Part shown: piece after piece, positions 16,672-26,285 of the stretch
Layout: every line of letters begins with the position of its first letter
Position numbering within the stretch: position 1 is the first letter of the stretch
DNA from: Alphaproteobacteria bacterium LSUCC0719
GTDB taxonomy: Bacteria > Pseudomonadota > Alphaproteobacteria > Puniceispirillales > Puniceispirillaceae
Reading direction: 5' to 3'
Length of the DNA: 64,000 nucleotides
Assembly: GCA_040839025.1 (NCBI GenBank)
Contig: JBFPJN010000003.1
Location: 124,001 to 188,000 of the forward strand
Position numbers and translations under genes: made by a program
The notes under the pieces: model-generated
Told to the model about the DNA's origin: nothing
The model's database searches: none
The model's input: the letters and a program-made list of their open reading frames with translations, nothing else

Positions 16672-18116
16672 CAGCCAAACTGGGACATCACTATATTGCC
16701 GGCGCGTGGCTTGCCGATGCGCCAAACGGCGTGGCGAATGTCGAGAATCCATCGGACGGCTCGATCATCGGCACCGCGCCGCATGGATCAAGCGATCTTG
16801 CCGCCGCGGCGGTGATGGCGGCACGTGATGCGTTCGAGACCACCAGCTGGGGCAGCGAGCCGCGCCTGCGTGCTGCGGCGCTTCTGGAATTTGCCGATAT
16901 TCTGGAAAGCCGCGCTGACGAGATCGCCACCCTGATGGCGCGCGAGAACGGCAAGGTTCTCTCGCAGGCCCGCCATGAAGTCGCTGCCGGCTATGGCGAG
17001 GCACGATATTATGCCGGTGTTGCGCGCAATGTATTCGGTCGCACATTCGAGAGCGGTGCCGGCAAATTGAGCCTGATGACACGCGAGCCGTCCGGCGTCG
17101 TATCGGTTATCGTTCCGTGGAATGCGCCGGTGACGCTTCTTGTCAGGTCGGTTGCGCCGGCGCTGGCGGCGGGATGCACGGTGGTGATCAAACCGGCCCC
17201 GCAGACCCCCTTGACCAATGCCGCCGTCATCGACTGTTTCGATGCGGTGTCTTCCCTTCCCAAAGGGGTGGTCAATTCGGTCAATGAATATGGCACCGAG
17301 GTTGGTGCCGTGCTGTCATCGCACCCCGAGATCGACGTCATCTCCTTCACCGGGTCTTCACGCACCGGCAAGATCATCATGGCCAACGCCGCCGGCACGA
17401 TCAAACATGTGTCACTGGAACTTGGCGGCAAGGCACCGGCGCTGGTGTTCGGCGATGCCGACCTGGACAGAGCCACCGCCGAGATAACACGCGGGGTGCT
17501 GGCGCTGAATGGGCAGATGTGTACCTGCATCAGCCGCATACTGGTCCAGGACAGGATTTATGACGCCATGAAGCAGCGTCTAGCCGATGCCTTTCTGTCT
17601 GTCAGGCTTGGTGACGCCTGTGCCGGCGACACGCAGCTTGGCCCCATCATCGACAGGGCAAACCACAGCCGGCTTCTCGGCATCATTGACCGGGCCGCCG
17701 CCGAGGCCGACATGGTGGTTCATGGCAAGGCTGGCGACGGGGATCTGGCATCAGGCTATTTCATCAGCCCGACGATGTTCGAAATCGAGGATGTGCATCA
17801 TGATCTGGTGCAGGACGAATTGTTCGGCCCCATCGTCTCGCTTGAACGCTTCAGCGACGAACAGGACGCGCTGGCCCGCACCAACGCCACCCGATACGGA
17901 CTTGCCGCGTCGGTCTATACCAACGACCTTGCCCTGTCGATGCGCATGGGGCGCAAGCTGAAATTCGGAACCGTGTGGATGAACTGTCACAACCGGCTTC
18001 TGGCCGAGGTTGAAACGGGCGGCTATCGTGAAAGTGGCATCGGCAGGTTGCACGGCATCGAAGCCATGAATGACTTCCTTGAAACCAAGCATATCTACAT
18101 GGAATCGGATGACTGA
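16668..18116 (+). CDS. NAD(P)-dependent aldehyde dehydrogenase
   Basis: A 482-residue ALDH with VIVPWNAPVTLLVRSVAPAL, VVIKPAPQTPLTNA, FTGSSRTGKII, ELGGKAPALVF and GQMCTCISRILV. The last has two cysteines in the catalytic loop; the first is the probable nucleophile. It overlaps the monooxygenase by four bases and the next gene by one, so all three are translationally coupled. It probably oxidises an aldehyde made from the aromatic or heterocyclic substrate of the operon. It is clearly distinct from the two ALDHs on the opposite strand (3333-4826 and 7363-8823). Confidence 0.92.
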   Translation: MTAKLGHHYIAGAWLADAPNGVANVENPSDGSIIGTAPHGSSDLAAAAVMAARDAFETTSWGSEPRLRAAALLEFADILESRADEIATLMARENGKVLSQARHEVAAGYGEARYYAGVARNVFGRTFESGAGKLSLMTREPSGVVSVIVPWNAPVTLLVRSVAPALAAGCTVVIKPAPQTPLTNAAVIDCFDAVSSLPKGVVNSVNEYGTEVGAVLSSHPEIDVISFTGSSRTGKIIMANAAGTIKHVSLELGGKAPALVFGDADLDRATAEITRGVLALNGQMCTCISRILVQDRIYDAMKQRLADAFLSVRLGDACAGDTQLGPIIDRANHSRLLGIIDRAAAEADMVVHGKAGDGDLASGYFISPTMFEIEDVHHDLVQDELFGPIVSLERFSDEQDALARTNATRYGLAASVYTNDLALSMRMGRKLKFGTVWMNCHNRLLAEVETGGYRESGIGRLHGIEAMNDFLETKHIYMESDD

Positions 18117-19237
18117 TGCCGCAGATCAACTATCTGACACAGATTGAATTCGATTTTGGCGCCATTGCCGGGCTTGGGGATGCCATCAGCCGGCTTGGCC
18201 TGAAACGTCCCTTGCTTGTTACCGATGCCGGCATTGCCGGGGCGGGCATTCTGCAACGCGCGCTTGACGCCGCCGCACCGCACCAGCCGGTGATCTATGA
18301 TCGCACAACCGAAAACCCGACCGAGCAGTCCCTGCTGGATTGTCTTGAAATATGGCGGGACAAGGGATGTGACGGTGTCATCGCGCTTGGCGGGGGATCG
18401 CCGATCGATCTTGCCAAGGCGGTGGCGCTTCTGACCAGCCATGGCGGGTCGCTGGCAGACTATAATGTCAAGACGGGGGGATCTGCTGGTATTGGCAAGG
18501 TGTCGCCACAGATCGCCATCCCGACGGCCGCCGGCACCGGTGCCGAGGTCGGACGCGCCTGTGTGATGAGCCTTCTCGACGGCACCAAAATGGTGGCGGT
18601 GAATCTGAACATGGTTGCCGATCTGGTGATCTGCGACCCTGAACTGACAGTTTCGCTTCCCGCGCACCTGACCGCGGCCACCGGCATTGATGCCCTCAGC
18701 CACGGTGTGGAAACCTATTGCAGCCCCTGGGACAATCCCCCCGCGGCGGCGATCGCCATAGATGCGGTGCGCCGCGCCGCCGCCTGGCTTCCCGTAGCGG
18801 TCGAGGAGGGACAGAACCGCGAGGCACGATGGCACATGATGATGGCCTCGCTGATGGGCGGCATGTGCCTTCAAAAGGCGCTTGGCGGCGCGCACGCGCT
18901 GGCCACCCCGCTTGGCGAGCTTCACCTTCACCACGGCACGTTGATTGGCGTGCTGCTGCCACATATCCTGCGCTTCAATGACGGATATGCCGATGATGCC
19001 TATGGCGATCTGCGCGATGCCATGAAGGTGCCGCCGGCGACCGACCTGCACAGCTGGATGACCGGTTTCGTGTCCGGTATCGGGCTGCCGACCGGCCTTG
19101 CCGAACTTGGTGTGCGCGCCGATCAGCTGCCGGGCATCGCGGCAAAGGCCGCCACCGATCACCTGTCGGCCACAAATCCACGCCGGGCCACCGAACAGGA
19201 CTATCTGGACATCCTGCACCGGGCCATGTCGACATGA
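18116..19237 (+). CDS. Iron-containing (group III) alcohol dehydrogenase or maleylacetate reductase-like enzyme
   Basis: A 373-residue enzyme of the Fe-dependent alcohol dehydrogenase family. It shows the NAD-binding ALGGGSPIDLAKA, PTAAGTGAEVGRACV, the metal ligand region GIDALSHGVETY, and later histidines in ALGGAHALATPLGELHLHHG. The metal-binding and cofactor motifs are intact. The same fold includes maleylacetate reductases that end aromatic ring-cleavage pathways. Beside a ring hydroxylase that is a realistic alternative to simple alcohol oxidation. The start ATG overlaps the ALDH stop (TGATG). Confidence 0.88.
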   Translation: MPQINYLTQIEFDFGAIAGLGDAISRLGLKRPLLVTDAGIAGAGILQRALDAAAPHQPVIYDRTTENPTEQSLLDCLEIWRDKGCDGVIALGGGSPIDLAKAVALLTSHGGSLADYNVKTGGSAGIGKVSPQIAIPTAAGTGAEVGRACVMSLLDGTKMVAVNLNMVADLVICDPELTVSLPAHLTAATGIDALSHGVETYCSPWDNPPAAAIAIDAVRRAAAWLPVAVEEGQNREARWHMMMASLMGGMCLQKALGGAHALATPLGELHLHHGTLIGVLLPHILRFNDGYADDAYGDLRDAMKVPPATDLHSWMTGFVSGIGLPTGLAELGVRADQLPGIAAKAATDHLSATNPRRATEQDYLDILHRAMST

Positions 19238-19297
19238 TTCAGGGGGCGGGCAGGCTCCCGGCCCCGCCTGAATGGTGACTATGGCTGAGATCAGACA

Positions 19298-19387
19298 TGG
19301 CGGAGGGACGGGGATTCGAACCCCGGAGGGGCTTTCACCCCAACACGCTTTCCAGGCGTGCGCCTTAAACCGCTCGGCCACCCCTCC
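19298..19387 (-). tRNA. tRNA-Ser (anticodon GGA)
   Basis: The 90-base minus-strand sequence folds as a class II tRNA. The acceptor stem GGAGGGG pairs with TCCCTCC, the D-arm region is TGGCCGAGCGG, the anticodon arm CACGCCTGGAAAGCGTG has GGA in the loop, a long variable arm follows, and the T-arm contains GGTTCGAATCC-like sequence. A 3' CCA is encoded. It reads UCC and UCU codons. No integrase or duplicated 3' end is seen next to it. Confidence 0.95.
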
Positions 19388-19449
19388 CCGCGGCGGCGGC
19401 ATCCATGATGGCCGCCGCGCGAACAATGGAGCGGAACCTAGCAGGTGAC

Positions 19450-19511
19450 CTGTTATTGATCAACTGCCATTGATCACCTGCCACTGGTCACCTGCCACTG
19501 GTCACCTGTCG
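19450..19511. repeat. 14-bp tandem repeat array
   Basis: Four consecutive 14-bp units start at 19450, 19464, 19478 and 19492. The last two are identical (CTGCCACTGGTCAC), the first two are diverged, and a fifth partial unit follows. The array is non-coding, between tRNA-Ser and the pilin-like gene. The CACTGGTCAC word also occurs in the repeat that forms the tail of the glycosyltransferase near 34457. The remaining gap (19388-19658) holds a GC-rich imperfect hairpin next to the tRNA and no recognisable gene. Confidence 0.75.
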
Positions 19512-19658
19512 GGGCACCTCCGGAGGTTATGTCTGCAGTCCCCTGCGCCAAAGCCCGACGCCACCCGCCTTGGGTCGGGGCGGCAGATGCGTCACCGGTT
19601 GAGAAGCAACCTTACCCGATGCTAGGGTGCCGGTTGATCCTTGCGTTGGTGTGTAATC

Positions 19659-20429
19659 GTGATTCAAAAGCAGGTATTCACAGACCCGCAACCGGCGGAC
19701 CGGCCGCATACACGGCAGGTGCTGACGGGTGTGTCGGTATTGGAATTGCTGATTGTCATCATCATTGTCCTCAGCCTCGGGGCAATCGCCATTGTCGCCT
19801 ATCAAGGCTATGTGCAGAGCGTCAATACCAAGCTTGGAGCAGTCCAGAAGCTGACAATCGAGGACCTTGTCGAGCGTGATTTCAACCTCGTTCTCAACGG
19901 CGCCGACAGCGGCCTGCGCAAGCCGGGCACAAATGAACCCATCACCACCGGGTCAACATGCCGCGAATTTCTGGACGCCATGAGGCCCCGGCTTGACCAT
20001 TACAGGAACCCGTTTGACGGGACCCCGGCTGTCACATTCTGGTCCGGCTATTCCTTTGAACAGGAACAGGGCAAGCTCAGGATCTCCTGCTACCGGTTTC
20101 ATGGCGGCGATGTCGACAATGGTGGAAGCTGCCAACTGGATCGGGCTGGAATCAGGATGACCTATTTCAGAATTCCCTGCGGCGGCCATTGCGGCGCGCC
20201 ACATTGCGCGTATCCCAATGCGGATTGCGGTGGTGCCGAAGAGTCGGGCTGGGTCCATCTCGGGCAGGTCGAAAAATTCATCGGCACCGTAGAGCATCGC
20301 TATGTCAGGCTGCCGAACGGCAGACGTGCCAGATTTCCCAATGGCGATCTGATGATCGACCCCACCTATTCGCGGCAGGTGTGCCCCGGCTACAATTACG
20401 GGCGCATTCCCAAGGAAGCGGATTACTGA
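19659..20429 (+). CDS. Orphan type IV pilin-like (prepilin) protein with Cys-rich C-terminus
   Basis: A 256-residue protein if the GTG at 19659 is used; the start is uncertain because no good ribosome site is visible. Near residue 24 it has GVSVLELLIVIIIVLSLGAI, matching the prepilin peptidase site and hydrophobic N-helix of type IV pilins/pseudopilins (G before the cut, E at position +5). The rest is a globular domain with about ten cysteines, several clustered in PCGGHCGAPHCAYPNADCGG, suggesting disulfides outside the membrane. No pilus assembly genes are nearby, so it may be a minor pilin, or a pseudopilin of a system encoded elsewhere. Confidence 0.65.
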   Translation: MIQKQVFTDPQPADRPHTRQVLTGVSVLELLIVIIIVLSLGAIAIVAYQGYVQSVNTKLGAVQKLTIEDLVERDFNLVLNGADSGLRKPGTNEPITTGSTCREFLDAMRPRLDHYRNPFDGTPAVTFWSGYSFEQEQGKLRISCYRFHGGDVDNGGSCQLDRAGIRMTYFRIPCGGHCGAPHCAYPNADCGGAEESGWVHLGQVEKFIGTVEHRYVRLPNGRRARFPNGDLMIDPTYSRQVCPGYNYGRIPKEADY

Positions 20430-20459
20430 CCGGGACATCATGACGGCAGACGCATTTTT

Positions 20460-20870
20460 ATGCTTGAAGCCGGGGTGCCCGACAGTCACACTTGCAGCAT
20501 GATCAGCACAGCGGTTCGCATCATCGGTTATGGCTTCGGCCTTGTCGCGCTTTACGCGATATGGCTCGACCTGTCGTCATCCGGCACGCCAAGCATCGTT
20601 CTTGGCCAGTTCTGGTCGGACCGGCACCTGTCATCACTGCTGATAGGTGAAACGGTGGTCAGCCGCTATATCGACCCCTGCGGTCTGATCGTCGCGCTTG
20701 GCTGCGCGCCGTTCCTGTGGCACCCGATCATTGCGACCATTCTCGGCTGGCCAGCGGCGCTGGTCATGCTGATTCTGATGATAGTCTTTACCGGCATCGC
20801 ACGGCTGATACGTGGCAGCGCCGAACGCAGGATCCGTGGCCGCGACCTGAAACGCCGCGGCGAGAAGTGA
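20460..20870 (+). CDS. Small predicted inner-membrane protein of unknown function
   Basis: A 136-residue frame with three hydrophobic stretches, near residues 16-36 (IIGYGFGLVALYAIWLDL), 70-90 and 93-115. It ends in a strongly basic C-terminal tail (RLIRGSAERRIRGRDLKRRGEK). The start is uncertain: ATG at 20460 or ATG at 20499. It follows the pilin-like gene by about 30 bases and is convergent with lepA, ending four bases from the lepA stop. No family is recognised. Confidence 0.55.
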   Translation: MLEAGVPDSHTCSMISTAVRIIGYGFGLVALYAIWLDLSSSGTPSIVLGQFWSDRHLSSLLIGETVVSRYIDPCGLIVALGCAPFLWHPIIATILGWPAALVMLILMIVFTGIARLIRGSAERRIRGRDLKRRGEK

Positions 20871-20874
20871 CGGC

Positions 20875-22692
20875 CTAGCTGTCGCCCATCTTCAGGGCTT
20901 CGAAAAAGGCGTTCTGCGGAATGTCGACCTTGCCGAACTGCCGCATCTTCTTCTTGCCTTCCTTCTGCTTTTCCAGAAGCTTCTTCTTGCGCGTGATGTC
21001 GCCGCCATAGCATTTCGCGGTCACATCCTTGCGCAGCGCCGAAATGGTTTCGCGCGCAATCACCTTGCCGCCGATCGCCGCCTGCAATGCCACCTTGAAC
21101 ATCTGCCGCGGCACCAGATCCTTTAACCTGACACAGATGGCGCGCCCGCGCGTTTCGGCCTGTTCGCGATGCACGATCATCGACAGCGCGTCAACCGGGT
21201 CGCCATTCACCATGATCGACACCTTCACCAGATCGCCGGCGCGGTATTCATCAATGGCATAGTCGAAACTGGCATAGCCGCGCGTCACCGATTTCAGGCG
21301 GTCATAGAAATCGAACACAACCTCGTTCAAGGGCAGCCTGTAGACAGCCATCGCCCGGTTGCCGGCATAGGTCAGATCAAGCTGTTCGCCCCGGCGCTCG
21401 GTACACAGCGTCAGAACCGATCCCAGATATTCATCCGGCGTCATGATGGTGGCCTTGATCCAGGGTTCCTCGATGGTTGCGATCTTGGTCACTTCCGGCA
21501 TATCGGCCGGATTGTGGAGATCGATCCGGGTGCCATCCGTCATCGTCATCTGATAGACAACCGACGGCGCGGTCGAGATCAGGTCCAGATTGAACTCGCG
21601 CTCCAGCCTGTCGCGGATCACCTCCATATGCAGAAGGCCGAGAAACCCGCACCGGAACCCGAAGCCAAGCGCCGCCGAGGTTTCCGCCTCGAAGGAAAAT
21701 GACGCATCATTCAATGACAGTTTCTCAAGCGCATCGCGAAGGCCGGAAAAATCATTCGTATCAACCGGAAACAACCCGCAGAACACCACCGGCACCGACG
21801 GCTTGAAGCCAGGCAGCGGCTCGGCGCAGGGGCGGCGTTCCTCGGTGATGGTGTCGCCAACACGCGCGTCCGACACTGTCTTCACCCCGGCATTGATAAA
21901 GCCGATTTCACCGGGGCCAAGCTCGTCCACCGGCGTGGGCTTGGGCGAAAACACGCCGACCCGTTCAACAACATGCGTCGCGCCGGTGCCCATCATGCGG
22001 ATTTTCATACCTTTGCGGATCCGCCCGTCGCGCACCCGCACCAGCGTCATCACACCCAGATAGGCGTCATACCAGCTGTCAACCAGCAGCGCCGTCAGCG
22101 GTGCCTCGGCATCGCCTTCGGGGGCCGGAATGCGGGTCACCACCGCCTCGAGGATCTCGTTGATCCCGACGCCGGTCTTCGCGCTTGCCGGAATGGCATC
22201 ATCGGCAGGAAGGCCGATCACCTCTTCAATCTGCGCCTGAACGCGCTCCGGCTCGGCGGCCGGAAGATCGATCTTGTTCAGAACCGGTACGATTTCATGA
22301 TCTGCCTCGACCGCCTGATATACATTGGCCAATGTCTGGGCCTCGACCCCCTGGCTGGCATCAACGACAAGCAACGAGCCTTCACAGGCAGACAGCGAGC
22401 GTGACACCTCATAGCCGAAATCCACATGACCCGGCGTGTCCATCAGGTTCAGCACATACGTCTCGCCATCCGCCGCGATATAGTTCAGCCGCACCGTCTG
22501 CGCCTTGATGGTGATCCCCCGCTCCCGCTCGATATCCATGTTATCCAGCACCTGTTCGGTCATCTCGCGTTCGCTGAGACCCCCGCAGACCTGGATCAGC
22601 CTGTCGGCAATGGTCGACTTACCGTGATCGATATGCGCGATAATCGAGAAATTCCGGATATGGCTCGGTCGAATCTGGCTTGGCGCGGTCAT
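20875..22692 (-). CDS. lepA: Elongation factor 4 (back-translocating GTPase LepA)
   Basis: A 605-residue translational GTPase that remodels stalled ribosomes. It has G1 [10 protein letters not shown]2/G3 [11 protein letters not shown] and DTPGHVDF, G4 VLNKIDLP, and the LepA-specific C-terminal domain ending in [20 protein letters not shown]. Length is normal. The ATG at 22692 is chosen because it gives the usual short N-terminus before [16 protein letters not shown]; a longer frame to 22815 has no family support. It is divergent from leuA with about 300 bases between. Confidence 0.96.
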   Translation of the reverse strand: MTAPSQIRPSHIRNFSIIAHIDHGKSTIADRLIQVCGGLSEREMTEQVLDNMDIERERGITIKAQTVRLNYIAADGETYVLNLMDTPGHVDFGYEVSRSLSACEGSLLVVDASQGVEAQTLANVYQAVEADHEIVPVLNKIDLPAAEPERVQAQIEEVIGLPADDAIPASAKTGVGINEILEAVVTRIPAPEGDAEAPLTALLVDSWYDAYLGVMTLVRVRDGRIRKGMKIRMMGTGATHVVERVGVFSPKPTPVDELGPGEIGFINAGVKTVSDARVGDTITEERRPCAEPLPGFKPSVPVVFCGLFPVDTNDFSGLRDALEKLSLNDASFSFEAETSAALGFGFRCGFLGLLHMEVIRDRLEREFNLDLISTAPSVVYQMTMTDGTRIDLHNPADMPEVTKIATIEEPWIKATIMTPDEYLGSVLTLCTERRGEQLDLTYAGNRAMAVYRLPLNEVVFDFYDRLKSVTRGYASFDYAIDEYRAGDLVKVSIMVNGDPVDALSMIVHREQAETRGRAICVRLKDLVPRQMFKVALQAAIGGKVIARETISALRKDVTAKCYGGDITRKKKLLEKQKEGKKKMRQFGKVDIPQNAFFEALKMGDS

Positions 22693-22991
22693 CGCATGTC
22701 CTGAACAGTGCTGAAAGGCGGGTGGCGTTGCGCCATGATCCATAGCGCTGTCCCGCCGCCATCTTGATGCAGTGTTTTGCCGGTCTTTTGTCGCAGCGGC
22801 AAGGATTTTTCGCATTCCGCATGGCGCACACCCCAGCCCGACACGAATTCAACATAATGCTGTTTTCGGCCAGTTTGTTGCAGTATAGTCAGGCGCGCCC
22901 GGAAAAGGCCCGAAGCGGCCATATCCGGCGTGACACGAAACAAGACAGAATGACCCTGACGTCTATCACCAAGGAAGAGGACTCGAAACCA
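22693..22991. other. Divergent intergenic region lepA/leuA
   Basis: About 300 bases without a supported gene. An in-frame extension of leuA runs through it, but the residues before 22992 do not resemble isopropylmalate synthases. An alternative leuA start (ATG at 22950, MTLTSITKEEDSKP) is possible. I see no leucine-rich leader peptide with adjacent terminator, so no leu attenuator is claimed. Confidence 0.4.
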
Positions 22992-24716
22992 ATGACAAGC
23001 CCGGATCATGCCACCTCGACAGCCGCCGCCAGCGGTGTTGGCGGGCATGAAAAATACCGTCCCTTTGTCGGCCCCGATCTGCCCGATCGGACCTGGCCCG
23101 GCAACCGTATCGAAACAGCGCCCATCTGGTGCTCTGTTGACCTACGCGACGGTAACCAGGCGCTAATCGAGCCGATGGACGGCGCGCGCAAGATGCGCAT
23201 GTTCAAGCTTCTGGTCGCGATGGGGTTCAAGGAGATCGAGGTCGGATTCCCCTCGGCATCCGAGACCGACTATAATTTCCTTCGCGAACTGATCGAGGAC
23301 GGCCATGTGCCGGACGATGTCACCATTCAGGTGCTGACCCAGGCGCGCGAACATCTGATCGACCGCACCATCGAAAGCCTGGACGGCGCGCCGAACGCCA
23401 TTCTGCATCTGTATAATTCGACCAGCACGCTGCAACGCCGGGTTGTCTTCAAGTCGAACCGTGACGGGGTAAAGCAGATTGCCGTCGATGGCGCGAAAAT
23501 GGTGGCCGACCGCATCTCGAAATGCGGCGCGGACAATCTGCGCCTTCAATACAGCCCGGAAAGCTTTACCGGCACCGAGCTTGATTACGCGCTGGAGGTC
23601 TGCGAGGCGGTGATGGATGTCTGGCAGCCGACAGCCGCCAACCCAACCATCATCAACCTGCCGGCGACGGTCGAGATGTCGACCCCGAATATCCATGCCG
23701 ACCAGATCGAATGGATGCACCGCAATTTCAGCAACCGCGAGGCGGTGATCCTGTCGCTTCATCCGCATAATGACCGCGGCTGCGCCGTTGCCGCCACCGA
23801 ACTGGGGCTGATGGCCGGTGCCGACCGGGTCGAGGGAACGCTGTTCGGCAATGGTGAGCGCACCGGCAATGTCGATATCGTCACGCTGGGGCTGAACATG
23901 TTCACGCAAGGCGTCGATCCGAAACTGACCTTCTCGGACATCAACAACCTTGTCGAGACGGCCGAGCATTGCAACCAGCTGCCTGTCCATGAACGTCACC
24001 CCTATGCCGGCAAGCTGGTGCATACCGCCTTTTCGGGAAGCCACCAGGATGCCATCCGCAAGGGTATGGACGCCATCGCGGCGGCCAATTCCGATGTCTG
24101 GGAGGTGCCCTACCTTCCGATCGACCCCGGTGATATCGGCCGTACCTTCGAGGCGATCATCCGTGTCAATTCGCAGTCCGGCAAGGCCGGGTCGGCCTAT
24201 CTTCTGGAAGCCGACCACCATGTCCGCCTGCCGCGCGGCGCCGAGATCGAGTTTTCCGGCATCGTCCAGGACGAGGCCGACCGCACCGGCAAGGAGATCA
24301 CCAGCAAGCGGATCTGGGAACTGGCCGAGGCGCATTTCATCCACCCGACCGGCCGGTTCGAGCTGTTGAGCTTTGATGTCAGCAAGGCCACCGCCGACGG
24401 CAGCAGCGAGCGTGTTGTGGCCAGGGTCCGGCACAAGAGCCCGGACGGCAGTGAGGAGGTGGATGTGAGCGCCACCGGCAACGGCCCGATTTCGGCCTTT
24501 GTCGAGGCGATGCGTAGCCGTTTCGGGCTGGAATTCCGGCTTGCCGATTTCGGCCAGAATACGCGCTCGGCAACCTCCAAGGCCGAGGCCGCCGCCTATG
24601 TCGAGCTGGTGAAGGATGTTGAGGGAAAGGCCATATCGGTCTATGGCGTCGGGATCGACACCTCGATCACAATGGCACCGATCCGCGCCGTCGTCTCGGC
24701 ACTGAACAAGCTCTAG
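22992..24716 (+). CDS. leuA: 2-isopropylmalate synthase
   Basis: A 574-residue enzyme that condenses acetyl-CoA with 2-oxoisovalerate, the committed step of leucine synthesis. It has the HMGL-like TIM barrel with CSVDLRDGNQALIEPM, the metal histidines in LSLHPHNDRG, and VEGTLFGNGERTGNVDIVTL. A C-terminal LeuA allosteric/dimer domain (from about residue 440) ends SITMAPIRAVVSALNKL. The length and long C-terminus match the alphaproteobacterial/yeast-like form rather than the shorter enterobacterial one. It is followed after four bases by a secreted dehydrogenase gene. Confidence 0.95.
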   Translation: MTSPDHATSTAAASGVGGHEKYRPFVGPDLPDRTWPGNRIETAPIWCSVDLRDGNQALIEPMDGARKMRMFKLLVAMGFKEIEVGFPSASETDYNFLRELIEDGHVPDDVTIQVLTQAREHLIDRTIESLDGAPNAILHLYNSTSTLQRRVVFKSNRDGVKQIAVDGAKMVADRISKCGADNLRLQYSPESFTGTELDYALEVCEAVMDVWQPTAANPTIINLPATVEMSTPNIHADQIEWMHRNFSNREAVILSLHPHNDRGCAVAATELGLMAGADRVEGTLFGNGERTGNVDIVTLGLNMFTQGVDPKLTFSDINNLVETAEHCNQLPVHERHPYAGKLVHTAFSGSHQDAIRKGMDAIAAANSDVWEVPYLPIDPGDIGRTFEAIIRVNSQSGKAGSAYLLEADHHVRLPRGAEIEFSGIVQDEADRTGKEITSKRIWELAEAHFIHPTGRFELLSFDVSKATADGSSERVVARVRHKSPDGSEEVDVSATGNGPISAFVEAMRSRFGLEFRLADFGQNTRSATSKAEAAAYVELVKDVEGKAISVYGVGIDTSITMAPIRAVVSALNKL

Positions 24717-24720
24717 GACA

Positions 24721-25911
24721 ATGCCACGCAAACCGAACATCAGGGCCGCGCATCACGCCGCGGCCCTTTTTGCCTCCGCCATCTTCACCCTCGCCCTGTC
24801 TGTCCATGTGCTTGCCCCGGTCGCCGCAGCGGCGCAGACGATGACGGTTGAACGTGTCGGCCCGCCGCTGGCGCATCCCTGGGGCATGGATTTCCTGACA
24901 TCCGACACCGTTCTGGTGACGACCCGCGAGGGGGCGTTGTGGAAGATCGGCCTGTCCGACGGCGCGGCGCGGCCCATCACCGGCACGCCGGATGTCTATG
25001 ACCGCCGCCAGGGCGGGTTGCTGGATGTCGCCGTTGCGGGCGGCCATGTCTGGCTGTGTTACAGCGCCGTGCTTGCCGACGGGTCGGCAACCGCCATCGA
25101 CCGCGCGGAGATCGAGGGTGACAGGCTGGTCCGGCGACGCACCATCTTTACCGGCAACGAGGCCACCCGCAGCGGGTATCATTTCGGCTGCCGGCTTCAC
25201 GTTACCGACACCGCATTGTGGGCGAGCCTTGGCGACCGCGGCGATCGCGACAATGGCCAGAACCCGGCGACCCATGCCGCCAGCATCATCCGCCTGACGC
25301 CGGACGGCGCGCCGCATCCGGACAACCCGCATTTCACCGACAGCGCCAAGAACGGCTGGGCGCCGGAAATCTTTTCCATCGGGCATCGCAACCCGCAGGG
25401 AATGACGATGCACCCGGAAACGGGCGAGATCTGGACGCATGAGCATGGGCCGCGCGGCGGTGACGAGATCAACATCCTTCGTCCCGATTCAGATCCCGGG
25501 GCGAATTACGGCTGGCCGGCCGTCAGCCATGGCCGCGAATACGCCACCGGCATGAAGGTCAGCCGCCATGACAGCCTGCCGGGCTATATCGACCCGGTCT
25601 GGGTCTGGGTGCCGTCCATCGCGCCGTCGGGAATGGCGTTTTATCCGGACGATGCACCGGGCAATGACGGGGGTGGCGGCATGTTCCCCGATTTTAGGGG
25701 GCATCTTCTTGTCGGATCGCTGAAATTCCGGCGGCTCTATCTCGTCATGCTGGGGCCGGATGGCCGCCCGGCGGATGAGCGCGTCATCCTCGACGGGCAG
25801 ATCGGCCGGGTGCGCGATGTGGCGGTGGCGCCGCAGGGCCCGCATGCGGGCCGGATCATGCTGCTGAGCGATGAGGCGCAGGGCGGGCTGTGGCGGGTCA
25901 CCGCCGAATAG
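24721..25911 (+). CDS. Secreted PQQ-dependent sugar dehydrogenase (glucose/sorbosone dehydrogenase family)
   Basis: A 396-residue protein with an N-terminal signal sequence (hydrophobic to about residue 38, AAAAQ cleavage). It is a six-bladed beta-propeller of the soluble aldose dehydrogenase type. Landmarks are LAHPWGMDFL, DRRQGGLLDVAV, GDRGDRDNGQNPATHAASI, IGHRNPQGMTMHPETG, EHGPRGGDEINIL and NYGWPAVSHG, which carry the PQQ/Ca-binding residues of the family. It would oxidise aldose sugars in the periplasm. It starts four bases after leuA, so it may share its transcript, but no functional link is evident. Confidence 0.9.
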   Translation: MPRKPNIRAAHHAAALFASAIFTLALSVHVLAPVAAAAQTMTVERVGPPLAHPWGMDFLTSDTVLVTTREGALWKIGLSDGAARPITGTPDVYDRRQGGLLDVAVAGGHVWLCYSAVLADGSATAIDRAEIEGDRLVRRRTIFTGNEATRSGYHFGCRLHVTDTALWASLGDRGDRDNGQNPATHAASIIRLTPDGAPHPDNPHFTDSAKNGWAPEIFSIGHRNPQGMTMHPETGEIWTHEHGPRGGDEINILRPDSDPGANYGWPAVSHGREYATGMKVSRHDSLPGYIDPVWVWVPSIAPSGMAFYPDDAPGNDGGGGMFPDFRGHLLVGSLKFRRLYLVMLGPDGRPADERVILDGQIGRVRDVAVAPQGPHAGRIMLLSDEAQGGLWRVTAE

Positions 25912-25942
25912 GCGTGCGACCGGGCGTGCCGTCAGGTGGTGG

Positions 25943-26170
25943 TCACAAAGGATAGAATCTCAGAACGGCGACAAGAAGCCCCGCCTGCGCCAGAAACAAC
26001 CCGATCATGTATTTGAGGAGGTCGGACCTGACCCCGGCGATCTCCAGCTTCAGCTCGGACCTGAGATCGGCGATCTCTGTCCTCACCTCTGCAAGGTCGG
26101 TCTTGGTGGCGAGGCGCGAAGTATCGGCGGCGGTCAGCCCCTCGACAATCGCCTCGGCAAGACAAGACAA
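25943..26170 (-). pseudogene. Truncated DUF1640/coiled-coil membrane protein remnant
   Basis: Seventy-five codons resemble the C-terminal two thirds of small DUF1640-type coiled-coil proteins. They contain LATKTDLAEVRTEIADLRSELK (coiled coil) then LLKYMIGLFLAQAGLLVAVLRF, a terminal membrane helix. The usual N-terminal part before LAEAI is missing. Upstream in the same frame there is a stop codon, and the only starts are TTG codons without a ribosome site. It is therefore probably a decayed gene, although a short expressed version from the TTG cannot be excluded. Confidence 0.5.
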
Positions 26171-26242
26171 CCCGGCTCCAGCTCACCTGTTTGGTTCCTG
26201 ACAGCCAGCAATACCCGAAAACAAATGAAAGACGACGACACG

Positions 26243-26278
26243 GTGTTCGTATATCACACCGTGTTCGTATATCACACC
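26243..26278. repeat. Perfect 18-bp tandem duplication
   Basis: GTGTTCGTATATCACACC is present twice back to back, 26243-26260 and 26261-26278, in the AT-richer gap between the DUF1640-like remnant and pheT. Each unit contains an imperfect inverted GTGT...ACAC pair. It looks like a recent slippage duplication. Confidence 0.75.
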
Positions 26279-26285
26279 AACACTC

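Noticed and set aside
22693-22991. Leucine attenuator before leuA
   Set aside because: No leucine-codon-rich leader peptide or clear competing hairpins.
23163-24740. 525-codon minus-strand frame opposite leuA
   Set aside because: Shadow of leuA; leuA has full family motifs.
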